Source: Haliclystus octoradiatus (lineage: Eukaryota; Cnidaria; Staurozoa; Stauromedusae; Haliclystidae). From it: a stretch of 64,000 nt of DNA. Of the stretch, positions 36,301 through 47,265 are shown one piece after another. Both the position numbers and the translations under genes were made by a program. The notes under the pieces were generated by a model. It was not told the DNA's origin. It did not search any database and saw only the letters and a list, made by a program, of their open reading frames with translations. Positions within the stretch are counted from its first letter, which is position 1. Every line of letters begins with the position of its first letter. The stretch spans positions 16,805,807-16,869,806 of the forward strand of contig OU744453.1 of NCBI GenBank assembly GCA_916610825.1, given 5' to 3'.

Positions 36301-38870
36301 TGGATGATTTGTTGAAAAGTGTGCCAACAGAAGCAGGCGCAATTTCATTAGCAGCTGATTTGATGGAAATGCTACAGAATGGCGGTTTTAGACTTACAAA
36401 ATGGATCAGCAATAGCAAAGAGGTGATGGAAAGTATTCCTGAACATGATTGGGCCCCAAAATTAATTGATCTAAATCTCGATATGGACCCTCCCATAGAA
36501 AGAGCCCTTGGTGTCAAGTGGGATTTACTGAATGATAATTTTGTATTCAAAGTTGCTGATTTAAACCGCCCTAATACAAAACGGGGTGTACTGGGAACAA
36601 TTAGTTCAATATTCAATCCAGATGGTGCTCTTGCCCCTGTCCTGTTGGCACCGAAGATACTGATGCAAAGATTATGGGAATTAGATTTGACCTGGGACGA
36701 AAGATTACCCCTTAAGGAATTAGAAGAGTGGGAAACATGGAAGCAAGATCTACCCCAAATAGAAAATGTCACGATTCCAAGGTTCTACAAAGAAAGGTTA
36801 GACAGTGAAGTTGTATTTAGCACTTCATGTCAGATCTTTTGTGATGCATCTGAAAAGGCACTTGGCGCAGTCGCTTACTTACGATTTGAAGCAGCTGATA
36901 AAATTGAGTGCGCATTTGTTATCGGTAAATCTCGATGTGCGCCTCTTAAAGCAATGACAATTCCAAGGTTGGAGTTACAAGCAGCTGTTATGGCGGTGCG
37001 ACTAAGTGCAATGATAAAACAACAATTGGATATAAAAATTGATGAATATTGCTACTGGTCAGACTCAAAAACTGCACTTTCTTACATAAAGAATGAAAGT
37101 AGGCGATTCAAAATATTTGTCGCCAATCGCGTTGCAGAAATACATGACAATTCAGCACCAAGTGAATGGCGTCATTGTCCCACTGCAGAAAACCCTGCAG
37201 ATGATGCGTCAAGGGGTATAAAGGCTAGCAGCCTCACAACAAACTCGAGGTGGCTAGCTGGCCCCGAATTTCTAAGAAAACCAAGGGGAGAATGGCCAAA
37301 AGACATTTCTTCCAATTTGAAATTTGACGAAAATGATCCAGATCTGAAGAAAACTGACAAAATTATTGCTGCAATTTCAAATGACGAACAACATATTGAA
37401 AATAATATATTTGGGTACTCCTCCTGGAGAAAGATGGTCCGAGTAATTGCACAATGCCACAAGTTTGCCAGTCGCTGCAAAAGTAAAGACACCCAACTAG
37501 ACTTAGGTGTTGACGATTTAAACAAAGCTGAAGTCAGTTTAATCAAGCTAATTCAATTAAAGTCATTTAACGAAGAAATTATTTGTTTGAAAGATGGAAA
37601 ACCATTGAGAAATTCAAGTTCATTGTCAAAATTATGCCCATTTATTGACGAAAAAGGGATAATTCGATTGAGGGGAAGATTGGGTAAAAGTCAAGACGAA
37701 ACATTTTCAAAATGTCCAATCATCCTTCCCCGAGGGCATCCCGTAGTTGTGGCCATCATCAACGATATACACCGATGTTTATATCACTCTGGGGTAAATT
37801 TCATGGTAGCAGAAATAAGACAGAAATTTTGGGTACCAAATTTAAAGTCAATTGTAAAAAAGATTTTACACCGCTGCATTATTTGCAAAACGATAAAGGC
37901 TAAGAAAGCTCAGCAAATGATGGCTGATCTCCCGTTTGCCCGTGTTAATCCTGCTCGCCCGTTTCAGCGGGTAGGAGTAGATTTGTTTGGTCCTTTTCAG
38001 GTTAGAGTTCGGCGTTCAACAGAGAAGAGATGGGTGTGCCTATTCACGTGCCTGGTCACCAGAGCTGTTCACTTGGAACCAACATCATCCCTTGACACCG
38101 ACAGATTCATCAATGCAATGACAAGATTTCAGAACCGACGTGGACATCCAGATGAGATCTACTCCGATAATGGTGGCAACTTCGTGGGAGCATCAAAAGA
38201 AATCAAAGAAGCAATTAAAGAATGGGATCAATCAAAGATCACCACAACCCTGTCAAAACACAATGTCAAGTGGATATTTAATCCACCTTCAGCCCCCCAC
38301 ATGGGTGGGATTTGGGAAAGATTAGTCCGTTCAGCAAAAACTGCAATGAAGACTGTTCTGACTGGTCAATCAATGGATACAGAGTCGTTCGACACATTGT
38401 TAACAAATGTAGAAGACTTGCTTAATCATCGCCCATTAACAAAGTGTTCAGATGATCCAGCAGATGAAGAACCAATTACTCCAGCACATTTCATATCTGG
38501 TGATACTTCAGTCAAACTATCACCAGGTGTATTCACATCAAACGATATGCTATCCAAGAAGCGCTGGAGACGAGTGCAGCTATTAACAGACCATATATGG
38601 ACGAGATGGAGAAAGGAATATTTGCAAACACTTATGCAACGTACGAAGTGGTTTACAAAGAAAAGAAACTTCGAAGAAGGAGACTATGTCCTGGTCACAG
38701 ACGATGATGTACCTCGTAATCAGTGGATGCCTGCAATCATCACAAAGACCTTCAATGGAGGAGACGGATGCGTTCGAAGCGTGGAAGTCAAAGTCAAGAA
38801 TGGAAAATTAATTCGTCCCATCGCCAAGCTGTGCCTCTTGGAAGGCTCCGATGTGGGAATTTCATCGTAA
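33378..38870 (+). CDS. BEL-B Gag-Pol polyprotein, intact
   Basis: 1830 codons without a break, 44 bp after the 5' LTR. Order of domains with rough residues: gag/DUF1759-like region (about 230-420); zinc knuckles (CPACDGNH and CFNCLRYGHISKNC, about 445-510); aspartic protease with LLDSGSEVT (about 555); reverse transcriptase with the catalytic NFYVDDL (about 973); RNase H with FCDASEKA (about 1154); integrase HHCC zinc finger (about 1450-1500); integrase core with GVDLFG, SDNGGNF and GGIWERL giving the D-D-E triad (about 1532, 1595, 1642); C-terminal DUF5641-like tail ending PIAKLCLLE. No envelope gene. All catalytic motifs look intact, so it could mobilise itself and perhaps BEL-C. Confidence 0.95.
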   Translation: MADTGNTSAPSNNTQLSNQGNPQRIRRSCFGKSAAISKTITITKKEIANNGRKTTIRKLRNKVQTLLDGTIILNDKYLEAIDNTEAYNTACEWIVDLEANVISFNDEVDEHLHARADEPASTASSCLSALQNQLNVRLDDFIEEENAASPQFQTRIQNQIIFPEDIELPQNDENLHQKVTENKVKQTIPDLPERPFDAWIYESKHKEQKQANDLSNVAWGDTLVSMTLKLDKYCGDPFDYQDFMMSFKHQVHDRLSLSDDQKMAHLMCHLEGTAKMIVQGLPRNGKGYRQALSILKETFGNPAKISRAFIDRVTLGPKIPPDDPEGLRNLYYELYSCWSALNQMKFFDDMNASTNLVSIAKRFPRFIQQRWQRKVQGLRESQKSPTLKNILDFLKGEQNTANDPVWGDLCTKNAATNKQEAAKGKAKARVSLAISEDSTQKQAAKCPACDGNHKIYLCENFRSKSVDERRQFVADKRLCFNCLRYGHISKNCSSTASCKECKQKGHNSLLHRKTEKSENDAIVTATAKLTTSETVFLQIVPIKLHGPKGTVNTHALLDSGSEVTLVSEAVANSLGLKGEQNELRISTIDGVGHSQRSKNVKLSLNGIGGKTEIIPEAWTVERLNLKAPLPNKTLDLSRWPHLVGIPLTHGKPSTIDVLIGANAHELLMPIEFKTGKKGDPVAVKTPLGWTMFGKVSQRSNITPSNAPIVNALSLANKDTLSLEKAIERFWTIESFGTTYDFKGPCSKQDRDAELILNKAELRQDSHYEVGLLWSSDPTKLPYNRRLAEVRLNHLKRKFEKDNKFLSTYQDVIEGYIDSGYATELLETERGSKTWYLPHHGVQGANKSKLRVVFDAAAKYGGTSLNENLVTGPDLMNNLVGCLLRFREERIAIQADIQAMFHRVFVKEEDRDALRFLWYKNGDLSRPPTEYHMNVHIFGATSSPCCATYALQKCAIDQSSKFPKGVSKTVLRNFYVDDLLKSVPTEAGAISLAADLMEMLQNGGFRLTKWISNSKEVMESIPEHDWAPKLIDLNLDMDPPIERALGVKWDLLNDNFVFKVADLNRPNTKRGVLGTISSIFNPDGALAPVLLAPKILMQRLWELDLTWDERLPLKELEEWETWKQDLPQIENVTIPRFYKERLDSEVVFSTSCQIFCDASEKALGAVAYLRFEAADKIECAFVIGKSRCAPLKAMTIPRLELQAAVMAVRLSAMIKQQLDIKIDEYCYWSDSKTALSYIKNESRRFKIFVANRVAEIHDNSAPSEWRHCPTAENPADDASRGIKASSLTTNSRWLAGPEFLRKPRGEWPKDISSNLKFDENDPDLKKTDKIIAAISNDEQHIENNIFGYSSWRKMVRVIAQCHKFASRCKSKDTQLDLGVDDLNKAEVSLIKLIQLKSFNEEIICLKDGKPLRNSSSLSKLCPFIDEKGIIRLRGRLGKSQDETFSKCPIILPRGHPVVVAIINDIHRCLYHSGVNFMVAEIRQKFWVPNLKSIVKKILHRCIICKTIKAKKAQQMMADLPFARVNPARPFQRVGVDLFGPFQVRVRRSTEKRWVCLFTCLVTRAVHLEPTSSLDTDRFINAMTRFQNRRGHPDEIYSDNGGNFVGASKEIKEAIKEWDQSKITTTLSKHNVKWIFNPPSAPHMGGIWERLVRSAKTAMKTVLTGQSMDTESFDTLLTNVEDLLNHRPLTKCSDDPADEEPITPAHFISGDTSVKLSPGVFTSNDMLSKKRWRRVQLLTDHIWTRWRKEYLQTLMQRTKWFTKKRNFEEGDYVLVTDDDVPRNQWMPAIITKTFNGGDGCVRSVEVKVKNGKLIRPIAKLCLLEGSDVGISS

Positions 38871-38896
38871 TATCTCAATCTCCCACGGGGGGACTA

Positions 38897-39567
38897 TGTT
38901 GGCGCTGTTTGGACTATCGCCATGACAACACGTCACGACGAACATTCAAGAATTCGCAATGTAATATAAAACGTGCGGAATCTAACGCACGCAATTTTAT
39001 TGACGTCATTTTCATTGTTTTTAAATTATCTGTTGTTTTATTGAGTCTTTGTAAAGCCGCACTCTAGAAAGATCGGCTAATCTAGAACATTCGGTCTTAC
39101 GTAAATCAAGGCATTGGTTAACATAGTTTGTTAATGATTAATACTTATTTTTAGAAATAGATTTAGTATAAAGGTATGAAATTTGTAGAGATAAGGAGAT
39201 ATAAGAAGATGATCAGAGAGTAATGTTGTTGTGAAGTAAAATTATCAAGTTCATGTAAAGAAGTTTAAATGAGAAATATATGCATTGGAGATATTAACTG
39301 AAGATATATGTTTATTGGATTTCTTGGATCGAACCTTTCGTCTAACACTATGTGTCTAAAGTGTTAAGAGTTGGGCCTGTAACGAACAGCCAACATCCTC
39401 GTCAAATCAATCGGTGAGTCTCATTTACACAGAAGTAATTGTGCCTAGTCAAGGACCCTACCTAAGAAGGTATCCAATTACATACACCTCCCTGTTAACG
39501 GCTCTAGTTTCTAAGAACAAGATACAGTCCTCTCTAAACAAAATAACTCAAGATAGAGCAGTTAACA
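38897..39567 (+). repeat. BEL-B 3' LTR
   Basis: 671 bp, reads as identical to the 5' LTR. Confidence 0.95.
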
Positions 39568-39572
39568 CTGAT

Positions 39573-42500
39573 GACTCCCATTGCGGTAGAAATGACGAAT
39601 AATGGGCTGGAACCCGACTGCGAATGGAGTTGCCAAATACGAGTTGCGCAGGCGATTTACCATGAAAAGAAGGAGCGTTTAGCAATTCTAATAATCCTTC
39701 GTAGAAGTCTTCAGTATGAATAATACCGTTTTTGCAAGTTTTCATAATGAGATATTTCGTTTTCTTCACATTTATCGAGATAAATGGTATGAAGATAAAC
39801 GGCATGGCCATTTGATTGTGGGTAATGCAGAGAAGATGGTGAGTGTTGAATGCCCCATTTGTTGCAGAAATTAGCGAATTCATAGCTTGTGAATTGAGGC
39901 CCCCCATCTGATCGAAGGCGAACAGGAATGCCAGTGTTAGCAAATAGCTGCATTAATGCCAGACACAATGGTGAAGTCGTAGTATCTTTGCCGAACTTTA
40001 CTACACTTGACCACCCAGAATAACGATCTACATACACCAGAAAATGCTGACCTTGAACTTCGAAGAATTCGGCTGAAGTTGACTCAAAAATGCGAGTCGG
40101 TAGCTCGTCTTCTTTGTATGGCTCCTTTACCTGACTTGGGAGTAATTGCTGACAAGCTGTACGCGTTTGAATAATTCGATCAATGTCATTTGATATTTTT
40201 GGCCACCAAACAGCTTGACGTGCCCGTTGTTTAGTGCGAGTAATCCCTTGATGGGATGAATGCAGTCTTGACAGTATGTCAGAGCGACATCAGGAAGGGA
40301 TAACAATTTGTGAACCACGCAATACAAGTCCATTTTCAATTGAGAGTTCATGATGGATTTTATGAAATGGTTGTAGGCTCGTTGGAAGAGCATTTGCATG
40401 TTTAGGAAAACCATTTGTGATCAGATTTATAAGTGATGAATAGTCAGTATCATTCTTGGCTTTATCTTGAAGAGACTCTAGAGTGCGATCAGGCCAAGGT
40501 GATGTTTGGTGTGACGTGGAATTAACAAATGAGGTCATCATTGCTTCGATTTGAAGATTACATTCTTCTGCTAATTCATCTCCTGGTTGAGGCTGAGAAA
40601 TTGGTTACCTAGAAAGGGCGTCTGCTATATGGTGGTCTTTTCCTTTGGTCCACTCAGTCTTGAAACTGAATGGAGATAATTTGTATAGAAGTCGTTGTAG
40701 TCGAGGATTGTCTGTATTCGTGATTGAATAACTGTTTAAAATTGGAAGAAGTGGCTTATGATCCGTCACGACGGTGAAATTCGATTGACCCTGTAGATAC
40801 AGACGACATTTAAGAGCTGCCCATGGGACTGCCAGACATTCTAGCTCAATGGTGGCGTATCGCTTCTCAGCATCACTTAGGAAACGAGATCCGCATTCTA
40901 AAAGTCGCCATTGACCATTCTGTCGTTGTAGCAGGGCGTATCCCAAACCATGAAGTCTAGAAGCATCAGTCTGCAGAACTAATGGAAGATCTTGTTGATA
41001 AAACGATAAAATTGGAGGCTTTTGAATAGCCTCTTTGACTGCTTGGAAAGCCGTATCGTGAATTGGCAGCCACTGGAATACATTAGTTGACTTAAGTAAA
41101 GGTCTCATTGGCTCTTTGAGAGCAGCTATGGATGGACAGAAGCTCGACAATTGTTCAACGAACCCAAAAAACGATCTCAGTTCTGTCAAGTTTAATGGGG
41201 TTGGGAAATCAGTTATAGCTTTGATTCTTTCTGTACTTGGTGTAATGCCTGAATGACTTATGTTATAGCCGACATACTTGACCGACGACTGTGCGAATAT
41301 AAATTTGGTAGGATTCAAAGTGATGCCATAATGACGGCATTGCTGTAACAAAGATTGCATGTGCTCAACATGATCCCCGAATGATGTATCATACAACAGT
41401 ATGTCGTCAACCACTTTGCATGTTCGTGGTATTCCTTTCAGTGCCTGATCACCACGAAGGTTGTATTCGTCCCCACTGCTGATCAAACCCATGGTGGCAC
41501 GTAAATATTTATATCTACCCCAAGGGGTTATAAATGTTGTTAGGGATTGACTAGACTCTTCCAAGGGGACTTGCCAGTACCCACTAGTTGCATCAAGTGT
41601 GGAAAAGTAAGTAGCTTCTTGGTCTATTGTAGCTATGGCTTCTTTGGGTGTAACTAAAGGGTACACAGGACGTTTGATATTTTGATTGAGAGCCCTCATA
41701 TCCCCTACTATGCGCAGGTCACCATTTGACTTGGTTGTGATATGCATAGGGGAGTACCAATCCGTGGGTTCAGATACAGGGCAAATAATCCCTTTTTGTA
41801 CCATAGAATTCAACGTTTCTTGAGCTTTGACATGCCATGCGAATGGTAATGATCTGGCTGCTCGGACATGAACAGGCTTAGCATCAGGTTTTAATTGTAT
41901 TTTCATTGGTTGTGTATTCATAGGCTTCAAATGTTCAGTTGAGTCAAAAACATCGTGAAAGTCATTCAATAGTTGTTGTCGTATCGTGTTTATTTCTGTA
42001 GCAGTAGGTGGTACTGATATGTTTTGCTGTACGGTATTACCAGTTGTGGTCATGCTTTGTTGAGGATAATTTGGAGGTAATATTCCTAGATCTAAGGAAG
42101 CATACCAGCGAAGTAGCATACCCTCGAGTTCATAAAATACTTTAATGGTTTCAGCTGTGTTTTTACGTCCGTGGGAAATTGTAGACTCAAAAGTGCCTAT
42201 GCACTGAAGAGGTTGACCGTTGGCAGCTTTAATCGTTGGTCCCTTGTATTTCTTTAGGTCAGAATGTTTAATACCCATACGCTGTGCATCCCGCCATCCC
42301 AGACATGTAGCTTCAGCCCCAGAATCAGGAAGACAGATCATTGTCTTAGTAACCGTCTGATTAGGAATAGTAATTTTACATTCAATCCGTGGGGCTTTAC
42401 GGCCAGAGCTTAATGCCATGACTATTGTATTCACGTCATCTGGTCTGTTAGTAGTGCTTTGTTCGTCAAGTGAATTAACTGCTTTTGGCTGTCGGCAAAC

Positions 42501-43561
42501 TTTTGAAAAATGATTTGATGATGTACAATTCCGACATTGTTTTCCCCAAGCCGGGCATTGCGTGGGGCGATGTGTGCACTTCCCTCCGCATCCAGGGCAT
42601 GTTTTGTTGTTGCTACGCGGGACATCCGATCGTCTAGGCTTTGTGCTTGCTGCATTAACAACAACCTGAGACCCTATTGTCAATTGTTCCGAGTCATTTT
42701 TTGACGCTTGAAATGTCTCGCATAAGTCAATACAAGTAGTTAATGACGTGAGTCTCTAATTATGGTCGTTATGAAACGATCGTCCCGACCACACAAACAA
42801 AAATCATAGTTGTTTGCTAAAGCGTACAATGAAACTAAATAGGCGTGAAATGACTCACCCTCCTGTTGTCGACGGTCTTGAAATTCTACACGATCACGTA
42901 TTATATTTCTTTGGCTTATGAGCCAGTCTTTGATTCTTAATAATATTTCATCCATGGAAAGTTCTGTGGTGTTGTTTATACCAAGACGAGTCTCCAGTGT
43001 AATGAGCATATCGTGCGAAAGGAATGTTCGCAAAGCAGTCACTTGTCTTGCACGTGGGAAAACTGTAATGCCGGATAATTCCGCGTGATCTCTTCAATGT
43101 TGTGACCAGGCAGAGAAATCAGAAAAGGATACAGTTGTTTCCAATTTTGCTGGTGCATTGGCACCCTTTAATGTCATATTATACACTGATGTTCGACTGC
43201 TGATAGGCATACTTTCATCCTGTTGTTTTGTATTATCATGATTTGCCGATAGTGATAAATCAGCGGTTTGACTCACGGATACAACCGGTGTCTTGTTCTG
43301 TTGTAAATATTGTTCGAGGCGTGTGTTTTGAGCCTGTTGTTGGTTGTCTAATTTAGACAATCTAGCGGTATACTCGCTGTCTCTCTTTTCTTGTTGTTGA
43401 ATAGAGTTATTTTGCTGTTCGGCCATTCTCTGCATCACATTCATCAAATTGTCCATTGACACGATTGATTCTCCTGGATTGATAGAAGGCATAGGTAGTG
43501 CAGCGTGGCTGCTGCGGGTTGTGGGTTTCTCGGCCATCGTGCGATGTGAAGTTGTAATCAC
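39573..43561 (-). pseudogene. Gypsy Gag-Pol, mostly open but frameshifted and split
   Basis: Gag-like frames at 43561-43094 and 43042-42740. A 692-codon frame (42683-40605) holds a zinc knuckle (CRNCTSSNHFSKVC), protease-like LPDSGAEATCLG, reverse transcriptase with VVDDILLYD in place of the usual YVDD context, and RNase H (LQTDASRLHGLGYAL, VTDHKPL). Integrase pieces follow at 40541-39573 in alternating frames, with VYVDRYSGW and LRSDGGPQFTS; the segment around the catalytic glutamate is frameshifted (SNGHA then a different frame). The tail is beyond BEL-B at 32291-32657. Dead now, although the LTRs read as identical. Confidence 0.85.
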
Positions 43562-43631
43562 AATTAGGATAGCTTTGTGTATGTATATACAGTATGTTTA
43601 TATTACGAGCTGGATCCTGTCAACTGCGCCA

Positions 43632-43729
43632 TGTTGCATATGATAGATATAGACACTATATTAATACACGTCTGTTGTAGTTGAACTCAATATCTAATAA
43701 GCCTGACGCATGCGTAGTCAGATACATCA
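43632..43729 (-). repeat. Gypsy 5' LTR (98 bp)
   Basis: Followed on the minus strand by the TGGCGCAG primer-binding site at about 43631-43612. Confidence 0.93.
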
Positions 43730-43734
43730 ACTTC

Positions 43735-44987
43735 TTCACATTTAATTGCAGAGAATGTCCGCGAAGGTCATATTTTGTCTTTTTTAGACTAAAAATATCA
43801 TCAAAGTTTAGATCGAATAGTCCTTTAACGATTTTAAACACCATACATAGATCTTGCTTTAATCGACGTAGCTCAAGCGTCTCAATGTCTAAAGCTTCTG
43901 GTCTATCCTTGTAGGAATCGAATTTGATTCCAGATACCCAGCATAGATAACGTGTTAAATTTTGTTGAATTCTTTCAATCCTATATTTATCTTTTACAAG
44001 TTGGGGACTCCATACAGGTGTCGATGACTCCAATACTGGCCTAATATATACTCTATACGCACTTAATAGCATAGTTGGGTCTCTGGAGATAAATATGCGC
44101 CTCACAAGGTAGCTCATCGATGAAGCTTTTGATGCCAAATGGGCACAATGATCGGAAAATTTTAAATTACTTGTTAGATAGATACCAAGATCACGAACTT
44201 TAGATAAATGATGTAGTTTATGATCTGCCATAAAATATTCTTGCTTAGAAATGTTCATGTTACCAAAAGAAAAAACATGACTTTTTGGAAAAGATATATT
44301 CATTTGCTAAGTATCACACCAAGACACCAAACTTGTTAAAGTTGTTGATAAAGGGGTAGCATTATCATCATTTCTGGAATAAGAGAACTTTGCATCATCT
44401 GCAAACAGTTTAACGTCACATCCTGGCTCAACGCAAGAGACAATGTCATTAATATAAATAATAGATAGTAAAGGGCCAAGTACGGAGCCCTGTGGAACTC
44501 CACTTGGCACAGGTATGGAACTTGACATGGCCGAACTGACAGATACACATTGAGATCGTCCTATTAGGAATTTGGCAATTCAGTGGAAGAGCTCATTTTC
44601 AATCCCATATGCCTGCAATTTGAGAAGAAGCTTTTGATGAGATACGGTATCAAAGGCTTTCTGGAAGTCGATGTATATATTGTCAATGCGTAATTTGTTA
44701 TTTATAGACTTCAGCCACTTACTCAAGAATAATAAAAGTTGAGTACATGTAGATCTATGTGCTAGAAAGCCAAATTGTTCTTTAGATATCAAATTATATT
44801 TTCGCAGATGTTGAAGGATTTCTTGTGTAATGAGTTTTTCCATAACTTTACATGCAATACATGTTAATGAGATGGGTCTATAGTTTTCTTTCATACTTGA
44901 TGGTCCTCTTTTATATATAGGTGAAACAATAGCAGATTTCCAAATTTGTGGTAATTCTCCTGTCAAAAGCGACAACTCGAAAAGCAA
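43735..44987 (-). pseudogene. LINE-A reverse transcriptase and C-terminal region
   Basis: Frames 44987-44580, 44528-44307 and 44303-43735. Motifs in order: YRPISLTCIACKVMEKL, EQFGFLAHRSTCTQLL, IDFQKAFDTVSH, SGVPQGSVLGPLLS and the catalytic FADDAK, then the C-terminal region (LVRRIFISRDPTMLLSAY, RIERIQQNLTRYL). Breaks near 44580 and 44307. Closely similar to LINE-B. Confidence 0.88.
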
Positions 44988-45213
44988 ACTAAAAGGGTGA
45001 GAAATGTCATCAGCAATTGATTATAGAAACAAAGCAGAATATCCATCGGGAGACCGTGACCGTGATGTCTTTGAAGGAAGTTTTTTCAATACTTTGGCAG
45101 CTTTGATATACGAAAATTCAACAAAGCTTATCAATTTGTTTTACGAACACGTCTTGCAAAAGGATGATTAATACCATCATCATTTGTAAATACACTTGCA
45201 AAATAGTCGTTTA

Positions 45214-45483
45214 TTAAATTGCTTTGTCATTATCCTCAGTTACATGAGATCTATTAGATGATAACAAAGATGGAATAGATGGTTTTGATTTGAGGTTTGA
45301 GTTAACATACGAATAAAACTTTTCCAATGAAGGATCATCAAGTAAGTCTTTCTCAGATTGTATTTTACTTTCTTTTACTGCTATTTCGTAGTCGGAGGCA
45401 GTTACTTTGTAAGATTCACTTGACGAGATACCATTTTTCATTCTTTTGTATGCCCCTCGTTTAAGAGCTGCCAGGCGTCTCAA
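45214..45483 (-). pseudogene. LINE-A inter-domain segment
   Basis: Open frame between the endonuclease and the RT: MRRLAALKRGAYKRMKNG and SLEKFYSYVNSNLKSK, typical of the linker region of CR1/Jockey ORF2. Confidence 0.65.
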
Positions 45484-45604
45484 TTTCTTTGAATGGTTTG
45501 TTTTTTACGACCAATAGGGGAGGACGGACAAAGTTTTGAATACAGTAATCAAGTACGGAACATATATTGTTCCAAAAAAATTTCAACGTCATCACAGCAA
45601 TTTC

Positions 45605-46476
45605 CTAGCATAGATTGCCAGTTAATTGTGCTAAGTGCTCACAGATTGTTTGATAATTAGCTTTATGAAAATTTGGTTTAAATTTTTGATGATGATATCC
45701 TTTATTTGATAGAACTGCAGGAGTATGAATAGTAAAACATATGGAATCATGGTCGCAAGAAGATGTAAATGGACTTGTTACTTCTAAACTTGAAATTTTC
45801 ATCGGGTCTGTAGCTAAGATTAAATCTAATGTTCTCTGTTGCCTAGTGGGCTGCATAACACATTGTTTTAAATTGATAGAATTTACATAATGTAAGAGCT
45901 CATCATGACATTTATCACCATGCACAACTGGTTGGTATCGACCAGTCCATGTGGGGATAATTAAAATCACCGGTAATAAAACATGGGTAATCACAAGATG
46001 TACAGCAGTGGCTTAAAAAATTCCCTAATTCAGTGTTGTGTCTTTAATAAACACGACGATTCAGATGGAGAATTATAAATGCAAACACAACGATAAAAGG
46101 ATTTAGAAACTTGATATCAACAGTAACTGCTTCTATACCAGAATAATTATGTGGCTTGTCAACAACAGCAAAACATAGAGAGCTTTTGATAAGCAATGCC
46201 ACACCACCTCCTCTTGAAGATATACATCTATCAAATCTAACAATTTGATAATACGAAGTCGATGAAATTAGTGCATTTGGAGTAGAATTAGATAACCATG
46301 TTTCTGATATAGCAATAACGTCTACTCTAGTGATTCCAACATATCATGGAAATAAGATAATTTGTTCATCAATGACCTAGCAATGAAGTAGTAACATTTC
46401 AGAGAAGGATTTACATTACCATAGTTGGGTAGAATTGATATTGGGCAGGTCTTTGATTGTAAACTGCTGGTTGCTG
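45605..46476 (-). pseudogene. LINE-A apurinic-type endonuclease
   Basis: N-terminal pieces near 46400-46050 (ARSLMNKLSYFHDML, AISETWLSNSTPNAL, RGGGVALLIKSSL) and C-terminal part at 45994-45605 (QRTLDLILATDP, SCDHDSICFTI) match the exonuclease-endonuclease-phosphatase fold of LINEs. Several frameshifts. Confidence 0.8.
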
Positions 46477-46484
46477 ATGATATT

Positions 46485-47257
46485 TAGCCTGCGTCCAGAC
46501 TAAAACGTTTCCGAAGGAAAGTGTAGAGTCTGCGTAGCCGACCGAACAAAGCTGTTTTGCTGAGACTGTACTAGACTGGTGCCGCCTTATAAAAACCTTA
46601 ATTTCCGGTCTCAGTTGTGTGAGTGAAAATCACGTTTACATGTTAAACATTAAAGAACACTCAAGCTTGGGAATAATCGTTGAAAACAGACAAAGTTTAT
46701 GACACTCATTCGAAGAAAAATTGAGTAGCTAACCGTAGGAGGAATTGATCATTTGTGTCCCGATGTTATAAAATACAAATGTTCTAATTCCTATATTTGT
46801 AAATTTTTTGTTGACTTTATAAAGTGACATTCCTTACTCTTTCCCCAAATGTTTAAAGTTCTCCGTACGTTCGAATAGGATTGATACAAATTCATGTGAA
46901 AATAAAACATAATTAGTTGTCAATAGTTCTTTGAAGTTTTCTTCACTGAACTAAAACTGTTACTGGATTTTAAAATAAATTTAACTCACTCACACATACG
47001 TTGTAAAATGATAAAATGAGATTGTCTTCAAAATCCGAAGTTCTTCCTAAATGTGGCCCCACTTTTGTTTATCACATGACTGATACCCACAATCTGATTG
47101 GCTGGCATCGAATTAAAACCATGTGAGCAAATCTAACCAATAGGATTAAGTCACTGCTTTTGCAAGTCTAGTGCAGTGTCAGCAAAACAGCTTTGTTTGG
47201 TCGGCTACGCAGACTTTACACTTTCCTTCAGAAACGTTTTAGTCTGGACGCTGGCTA
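46485..47257. mobile_element. Inverted-repeat transposon (8-bp target duplication) in LINE-A
   Basis: 773 bp with about 85-bp terminal inverted repeats beginning TAGCCTGCGTCCAGACTAAA on the left and TAGCCAGCGTCCAGACTAAA read inward on the right. Target duplication ATGATATT at 46477-46484 and 47258-47265. No transposase frame inside. The 8-bp duplication suggests hAT or a similar superfamily. Confidence 0.88.
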
Positions 47258-47265
47258 ATGATATT

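Larger units (their letters stand above)
32658..39572 (+). mobile_element. BEL-B: intact full-length BEL/Pao retrotransposon
   Basis: Element 32663-39567 (6,905 bp) inside the Gypsy. LTRs 32663-33333 and 38897-39567, 671 bp each, read as identical. Target duplication CTGAT at 32658-32662 and 39568-39572. The primer-binding site at 33336, TGGTCCGTCGAACCGG, resembles the complement of a tRNA-Tyr 3' end (inference). The polypurine tract ACGGGGGGACTA directly precedes the 3' LTR. With one uninterrupted ORF covering all domains this is a candidate active element and the youngest layer of the LINE/Gypsy/BEL nest. Confidence 0.96.
31799..43734 (-). mobile_element. Gypsy element with 98-bp LTRs, inserted in LINE-A
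   Basis: Element 31804-43729. The two LTRs (31804-31901 and 43632-43729) are 98 bp each and read as identical, TGTTGCATATG...GATACATCA on the plus strand. Target duplication ACTTC at 31799-31803 and 43730-43734. The primer-binding site follows the 5' LTR on the minus strand: TGGCGCAGTTGACAGGATCC; a polypurine-like AAAAACGGAGA precedes the 3' LTR. Without the nested BEL-B it is about 5.0 kb. LINE-A coding continues on both sides, proving insertion into the LINE. Domain order protease, RT, RNase H, integrase is that of Ty3/Gypsy. Confidence 0.95.
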
